Source of the DNA: Flavobacteriaceae bacterium
GTDB taxonomy: Bacteria; Bacteroidota; Bacteroidia; Flavobacteriales; Weeksellaceae
Length of the DNA: 64,000 bases
Direction: 5' to 3'
NCBI GenBank assembly: GCA_018260565.1
Contig: JAGLAZ010000008.1
Coordinates: 1 to 64,000, forward strand
The position numbers and the translations under genes are program-made. Below are positions 55,547-62,515 of this stretch, in pieces (the stretch's first letter is position 1; each line of letters begins with the position of its first letter). The notes under the pieces are model-generated. The model had not been told where the DNA came from and made no database searches. It was given only the letters and a program-made list of their open reading frames with translations.

Positions 55547-56408
55547 TTCCAAACATCTCTTCCCACGTGTAAGTTTGCTTTAGCTTAACCCCTCTTTCAG
55601 TTTCCTCCAAACTCGCCAAAACATTGTGCGCATCATGTTCAAAGAATAAAATCCATTCTTCTCTGGCGGCTTTTTTAAGAAAAATATCTTTTTCTGTCAT
55701 TGTAAGTAGTGGTCTAGTATCGTAACCCATTACATAAACCAAAGGAATATGTCCTACTGTAGGGATGAGATCTGCACAATAGACTATTGTTTTTCCTTTA
55801 TATTGAATCTTTGGCAACATTTGTTTTTCCGTGTGTCCATCTGCCAATTCTATGTCAAACTTAATGGATCCCAAATTTAAAGTAGTCTCTTCTGATGAAG
55901 ATTGCGCATCTATGAATGATAGTTGACCAGCCTCTTCTAAAGGCACAAAATTTTCTTTTAAAAAACTGGCTTTCTCCCTGGGATTTGGGTTTGTAGCCCA
56001 ATCATAGTGAGAAGTATGTGTCCAAAATGTAGCGTTGGAAAAAAATGGTCTCAATATATCTTGTTCTCGATGAACTGCTCCCCCACAATGATCAAAATGG
56101 AGGTGAGTGAAAAATACATCTGTAACATCATCCTTTGAAAAACCAGCTTTATGTAATGAATGTTCTAACGAATAGCCACCCCAAAGATCATAATGACTGA
56201 AAAATCTTTTATCTTGTTTATTTCCTAGGCCACAATCTATAAGTACTAATTTATTTCCATCCTCTATTAATAATGAGCGAGTTGCGAGGTCTATCTTATT
56301 TTTTCCATCCGCTGGATTTGTACGTTCCCACAGAACTTTAGGAACCACGCCAAACATGGCACCTCCGTCTAATTTAAAATTACCACATTCAATAGGATAT
56401 AATGTCAT
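55533..56408 (-). CDS. Metallo-beta-lactamase-fold hydrolase
   Basis: 291-residue MBL-fold hydrolase, probably dinuclear zinc. The metal motif is H102-x-H104-x-D106-H107 in THLHFDHCGG, with further ligands in ELADGHTEKQM and EHDAHN. It resembles the lactonase-like or general MBL hydrolase group, but no substrate can be named; quorum-signal cleavage is only one option. The start is the ATG at 56408, since the frame upstream to 56438 begins in the terminator. A -7 box lies at 56427-56434. Confidence 0.85.
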   Translation of the reverse strand: MTLYPIECGNFKLDGGAMFGVVPKVLWERTNPADGKNKIDLATRSLLIEDGNKLVLIDCGLGNKQDKRFFSHYDLWGGYSLEHSLHKAGFSKDDVTDVFFTHLHFDHCGGAVHREQDILRPFFSNATFWTHTSHYDWATNPNPREKASFLKENFVPLEEAGQLSFIDAQSSSEETTLNLGSIKFDIELADGHTEKQMLPKIQYKGKTIVYCADLIPTVGHIPLVYVMGYDTRPLLTMTEKDIFLKKAAREEWILFFEHDAHNVLASLEETERGVKLKQTYTWEEMFGNGKV

Positions 56409-56426
56409 TTTGATTAAGTTTATATA

Positions 56427-56434
56427 CAAATTTA
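56427..56434 (-). promoter_or_regulatory. Candidate -7 box of the MBL-coaE pair
   Basis: The minus strand reads TAAATTTG, 18 bases before the MBL ATG and directly after the terminator of the TPR gene. Confidence 0.5.
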
Positions 56435-56438
56435 ACAT

Positions 56439-56466
56439 AAAAAAGACCCTCTTTCGAGGGCCTTTT
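56439..56466 (-). terminator. Terminator of the TPR gene
   Basis: On the minus strand a stem of about ten pairs (GGCCCTC / GAGGGTC core) closed by a GAAA tetraloop and followed by T6. It lies seven bases after the TPR gene stop. Confidence 0.9.
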
Positions 56467-56472
56467 CGTGAT

Positions 56473-58119
56473 TTATTTAGATAATATTTGCTTCATCTTA
56501 AGTGCATCGGCATCTTCAGGATTATATTGCAAAGCTTTATTGATGTATTCTAACGCTTTAGGTTTATTATTCTGCATTTCATAATAAGATAACATGTAGT
56601 AGGCGTAGCTAAGATTATTCTTATCCGCCATTTGATCAGCCACTGGTTTACTATTCATTTTAGAAGTGTATTGCTGAAATGCCATTTTTGCTAAAGCATC
56701 TTTTTTCAACATACTTTGAGCAACCCCTTGTCCAAAGTAAGCGTAATCCCAAGATGGAGATTCTGATGCCATGTTTTGCCATGCCCAAAGTGCACCCTCC
56801 CAGTTATTAATCTTTTGGTATTCAGTTCCCAAACTTACCCAAGCATTAAGATCTTTAGGATTTGCGGTGATCTTTTTTCTCAAATCGTCTATTGTAGCAT
56901 TAGTTGGTCCTGCATTTACAGCTGCCATGTTATACCCACCACCTTTTAATTTTGTTACTTCCGCATTCCAATCTAAGGTCATGTCTTTCGCATCAGTTGC
57001 AACCTTTATCAAGGTATTGGCATCATTAAGCATAGCAGCCTTTTTAGTAGCATCCTGCTCTTTTTCCGCTAAACCAGCTAGGATTAACCCTTGTAAACCT
57101 TTATCAGCTGGTTGTACTCTAGATGCAGCAGATGATGATATAAATTTCTTCATATCTGCGTCAGCAGATGCGTAATCTTTACTTGTTAGGAACGTTAAAT
57201 AAGATCTTAATTTATATTTAATAGGATCGTTTACTTTATCAAATGCTAGATTGAGCTTGGATTGAGAATTACTATAGTCTTTATTTGTAAAAAATAGTTT
57301 TGCCAATTCCAATTTAGTATAAGGATCTTCATCAGCATATTTTTCGTAATTCAATAAATCCTGCGTAGCAAGAAGATTCTCCTGATACTTAATATTGTAA
57401 TCAGCCTTTGCTCTATAAGCTGGCGCATAAGTAGGATCTGAAGCTATCGCTTGATTTATCTTTTCCAATGCAAGTTTCCATTGCTGGGCCGCCATCCACA
57501 AAGTTCCCATTCTGGTATATACAGAGGCTTTATTTTTTGCGAGTGGTAATGCATTTTCGTACGCCGTCATGGCCTTACCTGGATCTTTTAATAACCTGTA
57601 TGCATCTCCTTTAGAATAATAGTAATATGCTGGAACAGGGCCTTTAGTTTTGGCAATAGCTTTATCTAAATACTCAATAGCCAATGCAGGTGCATTAAAG
57701 TTGTCATATTGAGTTAGAGCCTGTGCTGCACGAAATAAGATTTCAGGATCTTTTTCTCGGCTATCTTTTACTATATTTTGAATTTCTACAATGGCAGATT
57801 TATCTCCTTTTCCAAGTTTTGCACTAGCTAGGCCCAACCGAATTAATGGACTTTTAGGGCTAATAGCCAATCCTTTCTTAAACTCCTCTTCTGCTTTTGC
57901 AAAATCTGGTTCAGCTTGAGTGAGATATGTATTTCCTAAATAGAAGTAAGTATCACCGTTTTTATCTGAGGTAGAAAGTTTGGAATAAATGTTTCTTGCC
58001 TGAGCATATTTATGGCTATCTACAGCTATTATAGCATCTTGTAAACTTTGCGCTTGTACTAAACCTGAAAATGCAATTACTGCAATTGGCAGGGCTTTTT
58101 TTGTGATGTTTGTAATCAT
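56473..58119 (-). CDS. Exported tetratricopeptide-repeat protein
   Basis: 548 residues with a signal peptide (about 1-23, ending LVQAQS). Helical TPR-like repeats continue almost to the end, for example DTYFYLGNTYLTQAEPDFAKAEEEFKKGLAISPKSPLIRLGLA, PAYYYYSKGDAYRLLKDPGKAMTAYENALP and YYEMQNNKPKALEYINKALQYNPEDADALK. No enzymatic domain is seen. It is the last gene of the exbB-exbD-exbD-tonB-small protein-PstS-like cluster, probably periplasmic or lipid-side, and may be a scaffold. The 68-base gap before it carries no clear terminator. This cluster position is conserved in Bacteroidota as I know it. Confidence 0.85.
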   Translation of the reverse strand: MITNITKKALPIAVIAFSGLVQAQSLQDAIIAVDSHKYAQARNIYSKLSTSDKNGDTYFYLGNTYLTQAEPDFAKAEEEFKKGLAISPKSPLIRLGLASAKLGKGDKSAIVEIQNIVKDSREKDPEILFRAAQALTQYDNFNAPALAIEYLDKAIAKTKGPVPAYYYYSKGDAYRLLKDPGKAMTAYENALPLAKNKASVYTRMGTLWMAAQQWKLALEKINQAIASDPTYAPAYRAKADYNIKYQENLLATQDLLNYEKYADEDPYTKLELAKLFFTNKDYSNSQSKLNLAFDKVNDPIKYKLRSYLTFLTSKDYASADADMKKFISSSAASRVQPADKGLQGLILAGLAEKEQDATKKAAMLNDANTLIKVATDAKDMTLDWNAEVTKLKGGGYNMAAVNAGPTNATIDDLRKKITANPKDLNAWVSLGTEYQKINNWEGALWAWQNMASESPSWDYAYFGQGVAQSMLKKDALAKMAFQQYTSKMNSKPVADQMADKNNLSYAYYMLSYYEMQNNKPKALEYINKALQYNPEDADALKMKQILSK

Positions 58120-58187
58120 CTTTTATTAAATAGTTGGTTATTCCTATGATTAGGTATGACAAATTTTAGACCAATGAATGTGACAAT

Positions 58188-59093
58188 CTACTCTGGACGG
58201 AGTCTAACTTGCCGTGGAAAGAGATAAAAAGGTTGCATATTTTCCTTTTCAATAATTAATTGACCCTTTTGAGTACAAGAAAAACGGATAAATCCTTTAG
58301 CAACACCGAATCCCGCCTCTCTTTCTAGAAAATATAGGACGCGGGTAAATGGGTATTTCATTTGTTTAACATTATCAGGTGAAGGGCTGATCGATATTCC
58401 ATCCTTTATAACAGGTAAAACTTTTACTTGCTCACGAAGCAATTTAGTTTCCGGGTGAAACGGTCTGCTAAGTGTATTTTGCGCAATTACTCCTATTTTA
58501 CCTGGATATTTCTTTAAATCTGAAATTATATCAGCATTATTTTGAATGGTGGCTACCTTGGCACTTTCTTGTGAAATTCCAAAGAAATTCGTTAAATAAG
58601 AAAGATTGCTACTATATGCACCGTTAAATATAAATGTGTGGTCTTTGCTATTTAGTTTTGATTTTATTTGGCTATACTCAATGGCTTGTATCGGGCTATC
58701 TCTAGGAACTATGAAGAGTAATGCATCTGCAGCAAAGTTGGCAGGCTGGTATTTTAGGCCTCTCTTATTAATTTGATCAATTTGATTTTGACTTACTGGT
58801 TTACTAAGTACTACCAGTTCAGTTTTATTATTGAGAAAGTTTACAAAAGCCTGATCTTCCTTGGTAGGAATTACTTCAACTTTACTTTGAGGATAATTTA
58901 GCTGGTACCCATCTGCTAATGCTTCCACAAGACTAGAGAAAGATTCGTCAACTTGTATTTTTGTTGATCCATTATAGTATAGATCATTCTTTACTTCCTG
59001 ATCTTTCTTTTTACAGGAAATAGGGTACAAAACAAGACCTATTAAGCCTAAAAAAAATAGATATGAAATCTTTCTAAAGCTAAACGTCTTCAT
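58188..59093 (-). CDS. PstS-like phosphate-binding-type lipoprotein
   Basis: 301-residue lipoprotein with a type II periplasmic binding fold resembling PstS. The signal peptide ends in PISC (Cys at residue 27). Expected fold segments include IQVDESFSSLVEALADGYQLNYP, LVVLSKPVSQNQIDQI and a C-terminal FIRFSCTQKGQ. No pstC, pstA or pstB gene is adjacent, so a role in phosphate import is unlikely. The start is the ATG at 59093, overlapping the small membrane protein gene by 14 bases. Its place downstream of tonB suggests a link to the TonB machinery; ligand unknown. Confidence 0.8.
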   Translation of the reverse strand: MKTFSFRKISYLFFLGLIGLVLYPISCKKKDQEVKNDLYYNGSTKIQVDESFSSLVEALADGYQLNYPQSKVEVIPTKEDQAFVNFLNNKTELVVLSKPVSQNQIDQINKRGLKYQPANFAADALLFIVPRDSPIQAIEYSQIKSKLNSKDHTFIFNGAYSSNLSYLTNFFGISQESAKVATIQNNADIISDLKKYPGKIGVIAQNTLSRPFHPETKLLREQVKVLPVIKDGISISPSPDNVKQMKYPFTRVLYFLEREAGFGVAKGFIRFSCTQKGQLIIEKENMQPFYLFPRQVRLRPE

Positions 59094-59274
59094 TTTGTTT
59101 CCTTTTGTTTGCATAGAACCTGGCAATACGAAACAAACCATAGACTATTAGAACAGCACCTAAGCCATAAGCTAATGGTGTTTCTAAAGGAATACCAAAA
59201 GCTTTTTTTACGATAACAAAAATACCAAGAGCGATGTACGCTAATCCAAGAAAAACTGTGAGCCACTGTAACAT
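59080..59274 (-). CDS. Small two-helix membrane protein
   Basis: 64-residue protein from the ATG at 59274 (a TTG at 59301 lies in the tonB terminator). It has two hydrophobic helices (about 2-21, LQWLTVFLGLAYIALGIFVI, and about 32-50, TPLAYGLGAVLIVYGLFRIARF) and a short basic tail. It is not a recognised family to me. It sits between tonB and the PstS-like gene, overlapping the latter by 14 bases, which points to a coupled product of the cluster. Confidence 0.75.
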   Translation of the reverse strand: MLQWLTVFLGLAYIALGIFVIVKKAFGIPLETPLAYGLGAVLIVYGLFRIARFYANKRKQNEDV

Positions 59275-59287
59275 AAGGCTAAAATAC

Positions 59288-59312
59288 AAAAAGAGAGACA
59301 AAAGTCTCTCTT
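59288..59312 (-). terminator. Terminator after tonB
   Basis: AAGAGAGAC / GTCTCTCTT perfect 9-bp stem with a four-base loop; on the minus strand it is followed by a T5 run. It divides the exbBD-tonB group from the PstS-like/TPR group. Confidence 0.85.
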
Positions 59313-59334
59313 AAATTTTATTAATCTGATTGAA

Positions 59335-60186
59335 TTAATCTGGTGGTAGCATTTTTAAAGGCAAACGAAATCTAGATCGAACAGCTTGACCATTTTTCTT
59401 TGCTGGTTTCCACTTTGTTCGAATCGATCGGATTGATCTCTCTGCTTCTCTGTTAAAATCTGAATTCTTTCCTTCAACTTTAATATCAGTTATACTACCA
59501 TCTAAGTTTACAACGAAAGAAATATTACCTACTATAACACCATCCTGGCCTTCTATTACAGACGGGTCAAATGTTGATGATATTTTTTCTCTAAAACCAT
59601 CTTCACCTCCTGGAAAATCTGCTACTTGGTCTACCGAAGTATAAATTTCATCTGGATTTGCTTTTGGCTTTACCTCTACCGTTGCAGTAGCATTACCTTC
59701 TACTTTAGGTTTTGGTGGTTCTGGTCTATAATCTGGTTTTTTAACACCTACTTGAGGAACTGTACCTGAAGTAGTTTCCTTCGCAATACTTTGAGGTGGT
59801 GGTGGAACTTCTTTAACTACAACACGCTTAGGTTCTGGTACAACATTTTGTATTATCTCAACCTTTTCTTCCTCTTTCGGCTTTTCAGGTTCCGGTTCTG
59901 GTTCCTTTTCTTTAGGCTCCTCTATAATAGGCTGATTTTCTACAATCTCTTTCAAATTAATCTCCGATGCTATTTCATCTTTAGCTTGTCCTTGTTTAAT
60001 TTTTAAAATAATTAAAGGAGTAATTAAAGCAAGTAAAAATAATCCAGTACCTATTAAAAATGCCTTTAGTAAATTACTTTTTGCATGTCTACGTAAATCA
60101 TAAGCACCATATGCTTTATTTCTTCCTTCAAACACAATCTCATCTAAGGAGGGTGCATTTTCTAAGTTATAATTTTGATCTGCCAT
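59335..60186 (-). CDS. tonB: TonB energy transducer
   Basis: 283-residue inner-membrane protein that transfers ExbB/ExbD proton energy to outer membrane receptors. It has a cytoplasmic N-terminus, one membrane helix (about 40-62), a long Pro/Glu/Lys-rich periplasmic linker (about 85-180, repeated PEPEPEKPKEE and PPPPQS-type runs) and a C-terminal TonB domain (about 195-283, GNISFVVNLDGSITDIKV and RSIRTKWKPAKKNGQAV). It starts four bases after the second exbD gene. The nearby SusC is a plausible client. Confidence 0.93.
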   Translation of the reverse strand: MADQNYNLENAPSLDEIVFEGRNKAYGAYDLRRHAKSNLLKAFLIGTGLFLLALITPLIILKIKQGQAKDEIASEINLKEIVENQPIIEEPKEKEPEPEPEKPKEEEKVEIIQNVVPEPKRVVVKEVPPPPQSIAKETTSGTVPQVGVKKPDYRPEPPKPKVEGNATATVEVKPKANPDEIYTSVDQVADFPGGEDGFREKISSTFDPSVIEGQDGVIVGNISFVVNLDGSITDIKVEGKNSDFNREAERSIRSIRTKWKPAKKNGQAVRSRFRLPLKMLPPD

Positions 60187-60190
60187 TGTA

Positions 60191-60763
60191 TTATTTTTGT
60201 GGTGTAGGAGATGCTGTTGCAGAACCTACTTTTTGCTTATACACAGCTACTTCCCAAGGCTTAATATCTGTAATACCATACTGCTCATTTTTAGTAATTG
60301 CCATTTCATCCATGATATCTACGAAATTTTTGTAGCTACCCTCATCCGTGGACTTAATGATTACAGTAAATAATTTTTGATCTATTGCTCTTGCTTTTGC
60401 ATCCTTTACTACCTTTCTAATACCTTCTCTATCATATGTGGTTTCATTTAGTGTACCTGGATTAAGGCCTTTCTCATCTTGCTGATGCCAAAATAAGCGA
60501 TCATCTTTCCCCATAATGATAGAAATTGAATTTGCTAATTTAATTTCTGTTTCAGAAAGTTTTTTTTGTTGCTCGTCTTTAGGTTTAGCCGGCAAACCTA
60601 AATCCATTACGTTAGGTTTAGAAAAGGTGGTGGTAAACATAAAGAAGGTAATCAATAAGAAGCCCAAATCTACCATGGGCGTCATATCTACCCGGGTATT
60701 CTGTTTTTTAGAGCGGACTTTGCCACCCTTTTTACCTGATTCTTGTACTTGTACTTCTGCCAT
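60191..60763 (-). CDS. ExbD-type biopolymer transport protein (second copy)
   Basis: 190-residue ExbD/TolR family protein. A basic N-terminus is followed by one membrane helix with the functional aspartate in RVDMTPMVDLGFLLITFFMFTTTF (about 26-49), then a periplasmic domain. It pairs with ExbB to form the proton channel. The ATG at 60763 shares its A with the stop of the first exbD gene (TAATG), so the two are coupled. The frame upstream to 60802 reads into exbD1. Confidence 0.92.
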   Translation of the reverse strand: MAEVQVQESGKKGGKVRSKKQNTRVDMTPMVDLGFLLITFFMFTTTFSKPNVMDLGLPAKPKDEQQKKLSETEIKLANSISIIMGKDDRLFWHQQDEKGLNPGTLNETTYDREGIRKVVKDAKARAIDQKLFTVIIKSTDEGSYKNFVDIMDEMAITKNEQYGITDIKPWEVAVYKQKVGSATASPTPQK

Positions 60764-61371
60764 TATTCTTGATTTTGTCCCTCTGAAGAAGTTATTAACC
60801 AAAAGTTCAAGAAATTAATATCTCGCAAGCCTTCAAAAAGACTTTTTACTTTGGGATATTTAGTATTAACATCCCCCTTAATTGCAAGTTTATAATTTGT
60901 ATTGATCTTTTTACTCTCATCTATCCAATCCTTTAATTGCGCATTTACGCTATCCTGAGGTACTCCCTCTGGATCTTTGTATTCCTTCTGTGCCTCAGGA
61001 CTAAGTGCTAAAAAACCCTTAAGTTTATTCATAGGAACTCCAACAGCAGGAATACGAGCAAATTTAGCCTTTTCAGCCTCTGTAAATGTAATTCCATATT
61101 TTTTACCCATATTATCTAAAAGCTCAATTCTTTCACTAGCTTTATCTACAGGCTGGAAATAAAAAGTACCTTTTGGAGTAACATTTACTGTCATTAGACT
61201 TGAGTCAGGCAACAATGTGGTGGATATAGATGATGGCGGCTTTATTTGTTCCACATCAGGTTTTTTAAACTGTGTGGTAAGAATGAAGAATGTAAGTAGA
61301 AGGAAAGCAACGTCACACATTGCAGTCATATCTATTATTACTCCATGTCTTTTTGGTTTAATTCTCGCCAT
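60763..61371 (-). CDS. ExbD-type biopolymer transport protein (first copy)
   Basis: 202-residue ExbD/TolR family protein, different from the second copy. The membrane helix holds the channel aspartate in IIDMTAMCDVAFLLLTFFILTTQF (about 13-36), and the periplasmic part is longer and more charged. Two ExbD paralogues in one operon probably mix in the ExbB channel. It lies 56 bases after exbB, with its stop overlapping the start of exbD2. Confidence 0.92.
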   Translation of the reverse strand: MARIKPKRHGVIIDMTAMCDVAFLLLTFFILTTQFKKPDVEQIKPPSSISTTLLPDSSLMTVNVTPKGTFYFQPVDKASERIELLDNMGKKYGITFTEAEKAKFARIPAVGVPMNKLKGFLALSPEAQKEYKDPEGVPQDSVNAQLKDWIDESKKINTNYKLAIKGDVNTKYPKVKSLFEGLRDINFLNFWLITSSEGQNQE

Positions 61372-61427
61372 TAATTTAATATTTTAATGATTTTATTATT
61401 ATAAATACGTGTTTGTATGGATAATAA

Positions 61428-62300
61428 TTAATGGTGCGCTGCAAAAGATTGCTGGATGGACATTGAAATTTCATCTATCTTAAATGTAAGTGCATCAATT
61501 TTTGATGTAAAGTAATTGTAGATAATGATTGCAATCGCAGATGTACCAATACCTAATGCAGTATTAATAAGTGCCTCGGAAATACCAGTGGATAATGCTG
61601 CAGCATCAGGTGTTCCTCCTCCTGCTCCTAAAGCGGCAAATGCACGAATCATCCCAATAACTGTTCCTAAAAGTGCAACTAGCGTAGCTACAGTACCTAG
61701 AGTGGAAAGAATCATCATATTCTTTTCTAGCATAGGCATTTCTAATGTAGTAGCTTCTTCGATAGCTTTATTAAGAGCTACCATTTTTTGCTCTTTATTC
61801 ATTGTAGTGTCATTTGCTAAAGCTTTATAAGTAATAAGCCCTTCTTTTACAACATTCCCTACAGTTCCTTTTTGATTATCACATTCTGCCAAAGCCTCAT
61901 CAATTCTATTTTCATTTAATAGAGTTCTGATTTTTAGTACAAAGTTGTTAACATTACCACTACCAGCTGCTTTACTGATAACCAAAGCTCTTTCAATAGC
62001 GAAGACTTTTACAGTAAGCATGAAAGTAATTAGAATAGGCACGATAAATCCACCTTTATAAATTGTTCCCATGATACTACCATTAAGAGGCTCTATCTTT
62101 TTTGACTCTACATCTGATAGGGCTACTGAAGCGGCTCCTTTAAATTGATCAGGGTGCATAAAATTGGATGGGTTTCCAAATAGGAAAAGATAAATTCCAA
62201 TTCCTAATAATAATAAGAGTGGAATCGCGATTGCTGGGTTAAGCCCACCTTTCTTCCTAGCAACTATTTGCTGGTCATTATGTACGATGTTTTTTTCCAT
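61428..62300 (-). CDS. exbB: MotA/TolQ/ExbB proton channel protein
   Basis: 290-residue inner-membrane protein of the TonB system. Three membrane helices: about 22-42 (IPLLLLLGIGIYLFLF), about 85-105 (GGFIVPILITFMLTVKVFAIE), and the conserved long C-terminal pair around STLGTVATLVALLGTVIGMIRAF. The cytoplasmic loop is between. Length and architecture match other Bacteroidota ExbB proteins. First gene of the exbB-exbD-exbD-tonB operon, with a probable -7-like element upstream. Confidence 0.93.
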   Translation of the reverse strand: MEKNIVHNDQQIVARKKGGLNPAIAIPLLLLLGIGIYLFLFGNPSNFMHPDQFKGAASVALSDVESKKIEPLNGSIMGTIYKGGFIVPILITFMLTVKVFAIERALVISKAAGSGNVNNFVLKIRTLLNENRIDEALAECDNQKGTVGNVVKEGLITYKALANDTTMNKEQKMVALNKAIEEATTLEMPMLEKNMMILSTLGTVATLVALLGTVIGMIRAFAALGAGGGTPDAAALSTGISEALINTALGIGTSAIAIIIYNYFTSKIDALTFKIDEISMSIQQSFAAHH

Positions 62301-62515
62301 ACGAAAGAGAAATAAAAATTAATTTTGGCTGTAAAATAAAGTTAAAAATTCCTAAAAAACAATAGAATAAAGTATTTTACTTTCAGGTGAATTTCCAAAT
62401 TGGTACTTTAATTCCAATCTTTTTTATGCAAAAGCCTTACCAATAATATGTTAGGGTAAAAATGTAGGAACAAAATTAAAAAGTCGATATGTGTTAAACA
62501 TTATTCATATAGCTC
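62301..62515. other. Intergenic region between leuS and exbB
   Basis: 215 bases without a gene, very AT-rich. On the minus strand TAACTTTA at 62337-62344, one base off TAnnTTTG, and TTG at 62360-62362 could form the exbB promoter, though the 15-base spacer is short. No clear terminator for leuS, no RNA gene and no repeat are seen. Confidence 0.35.

Noticed and set aside
58188..59093. PstS-like gene as part of a phosphate ABC transporter
   Set aside because: No permease or ATPase gene of the Pst type lies beside it; the neighbours are tonB and a TPR gene.
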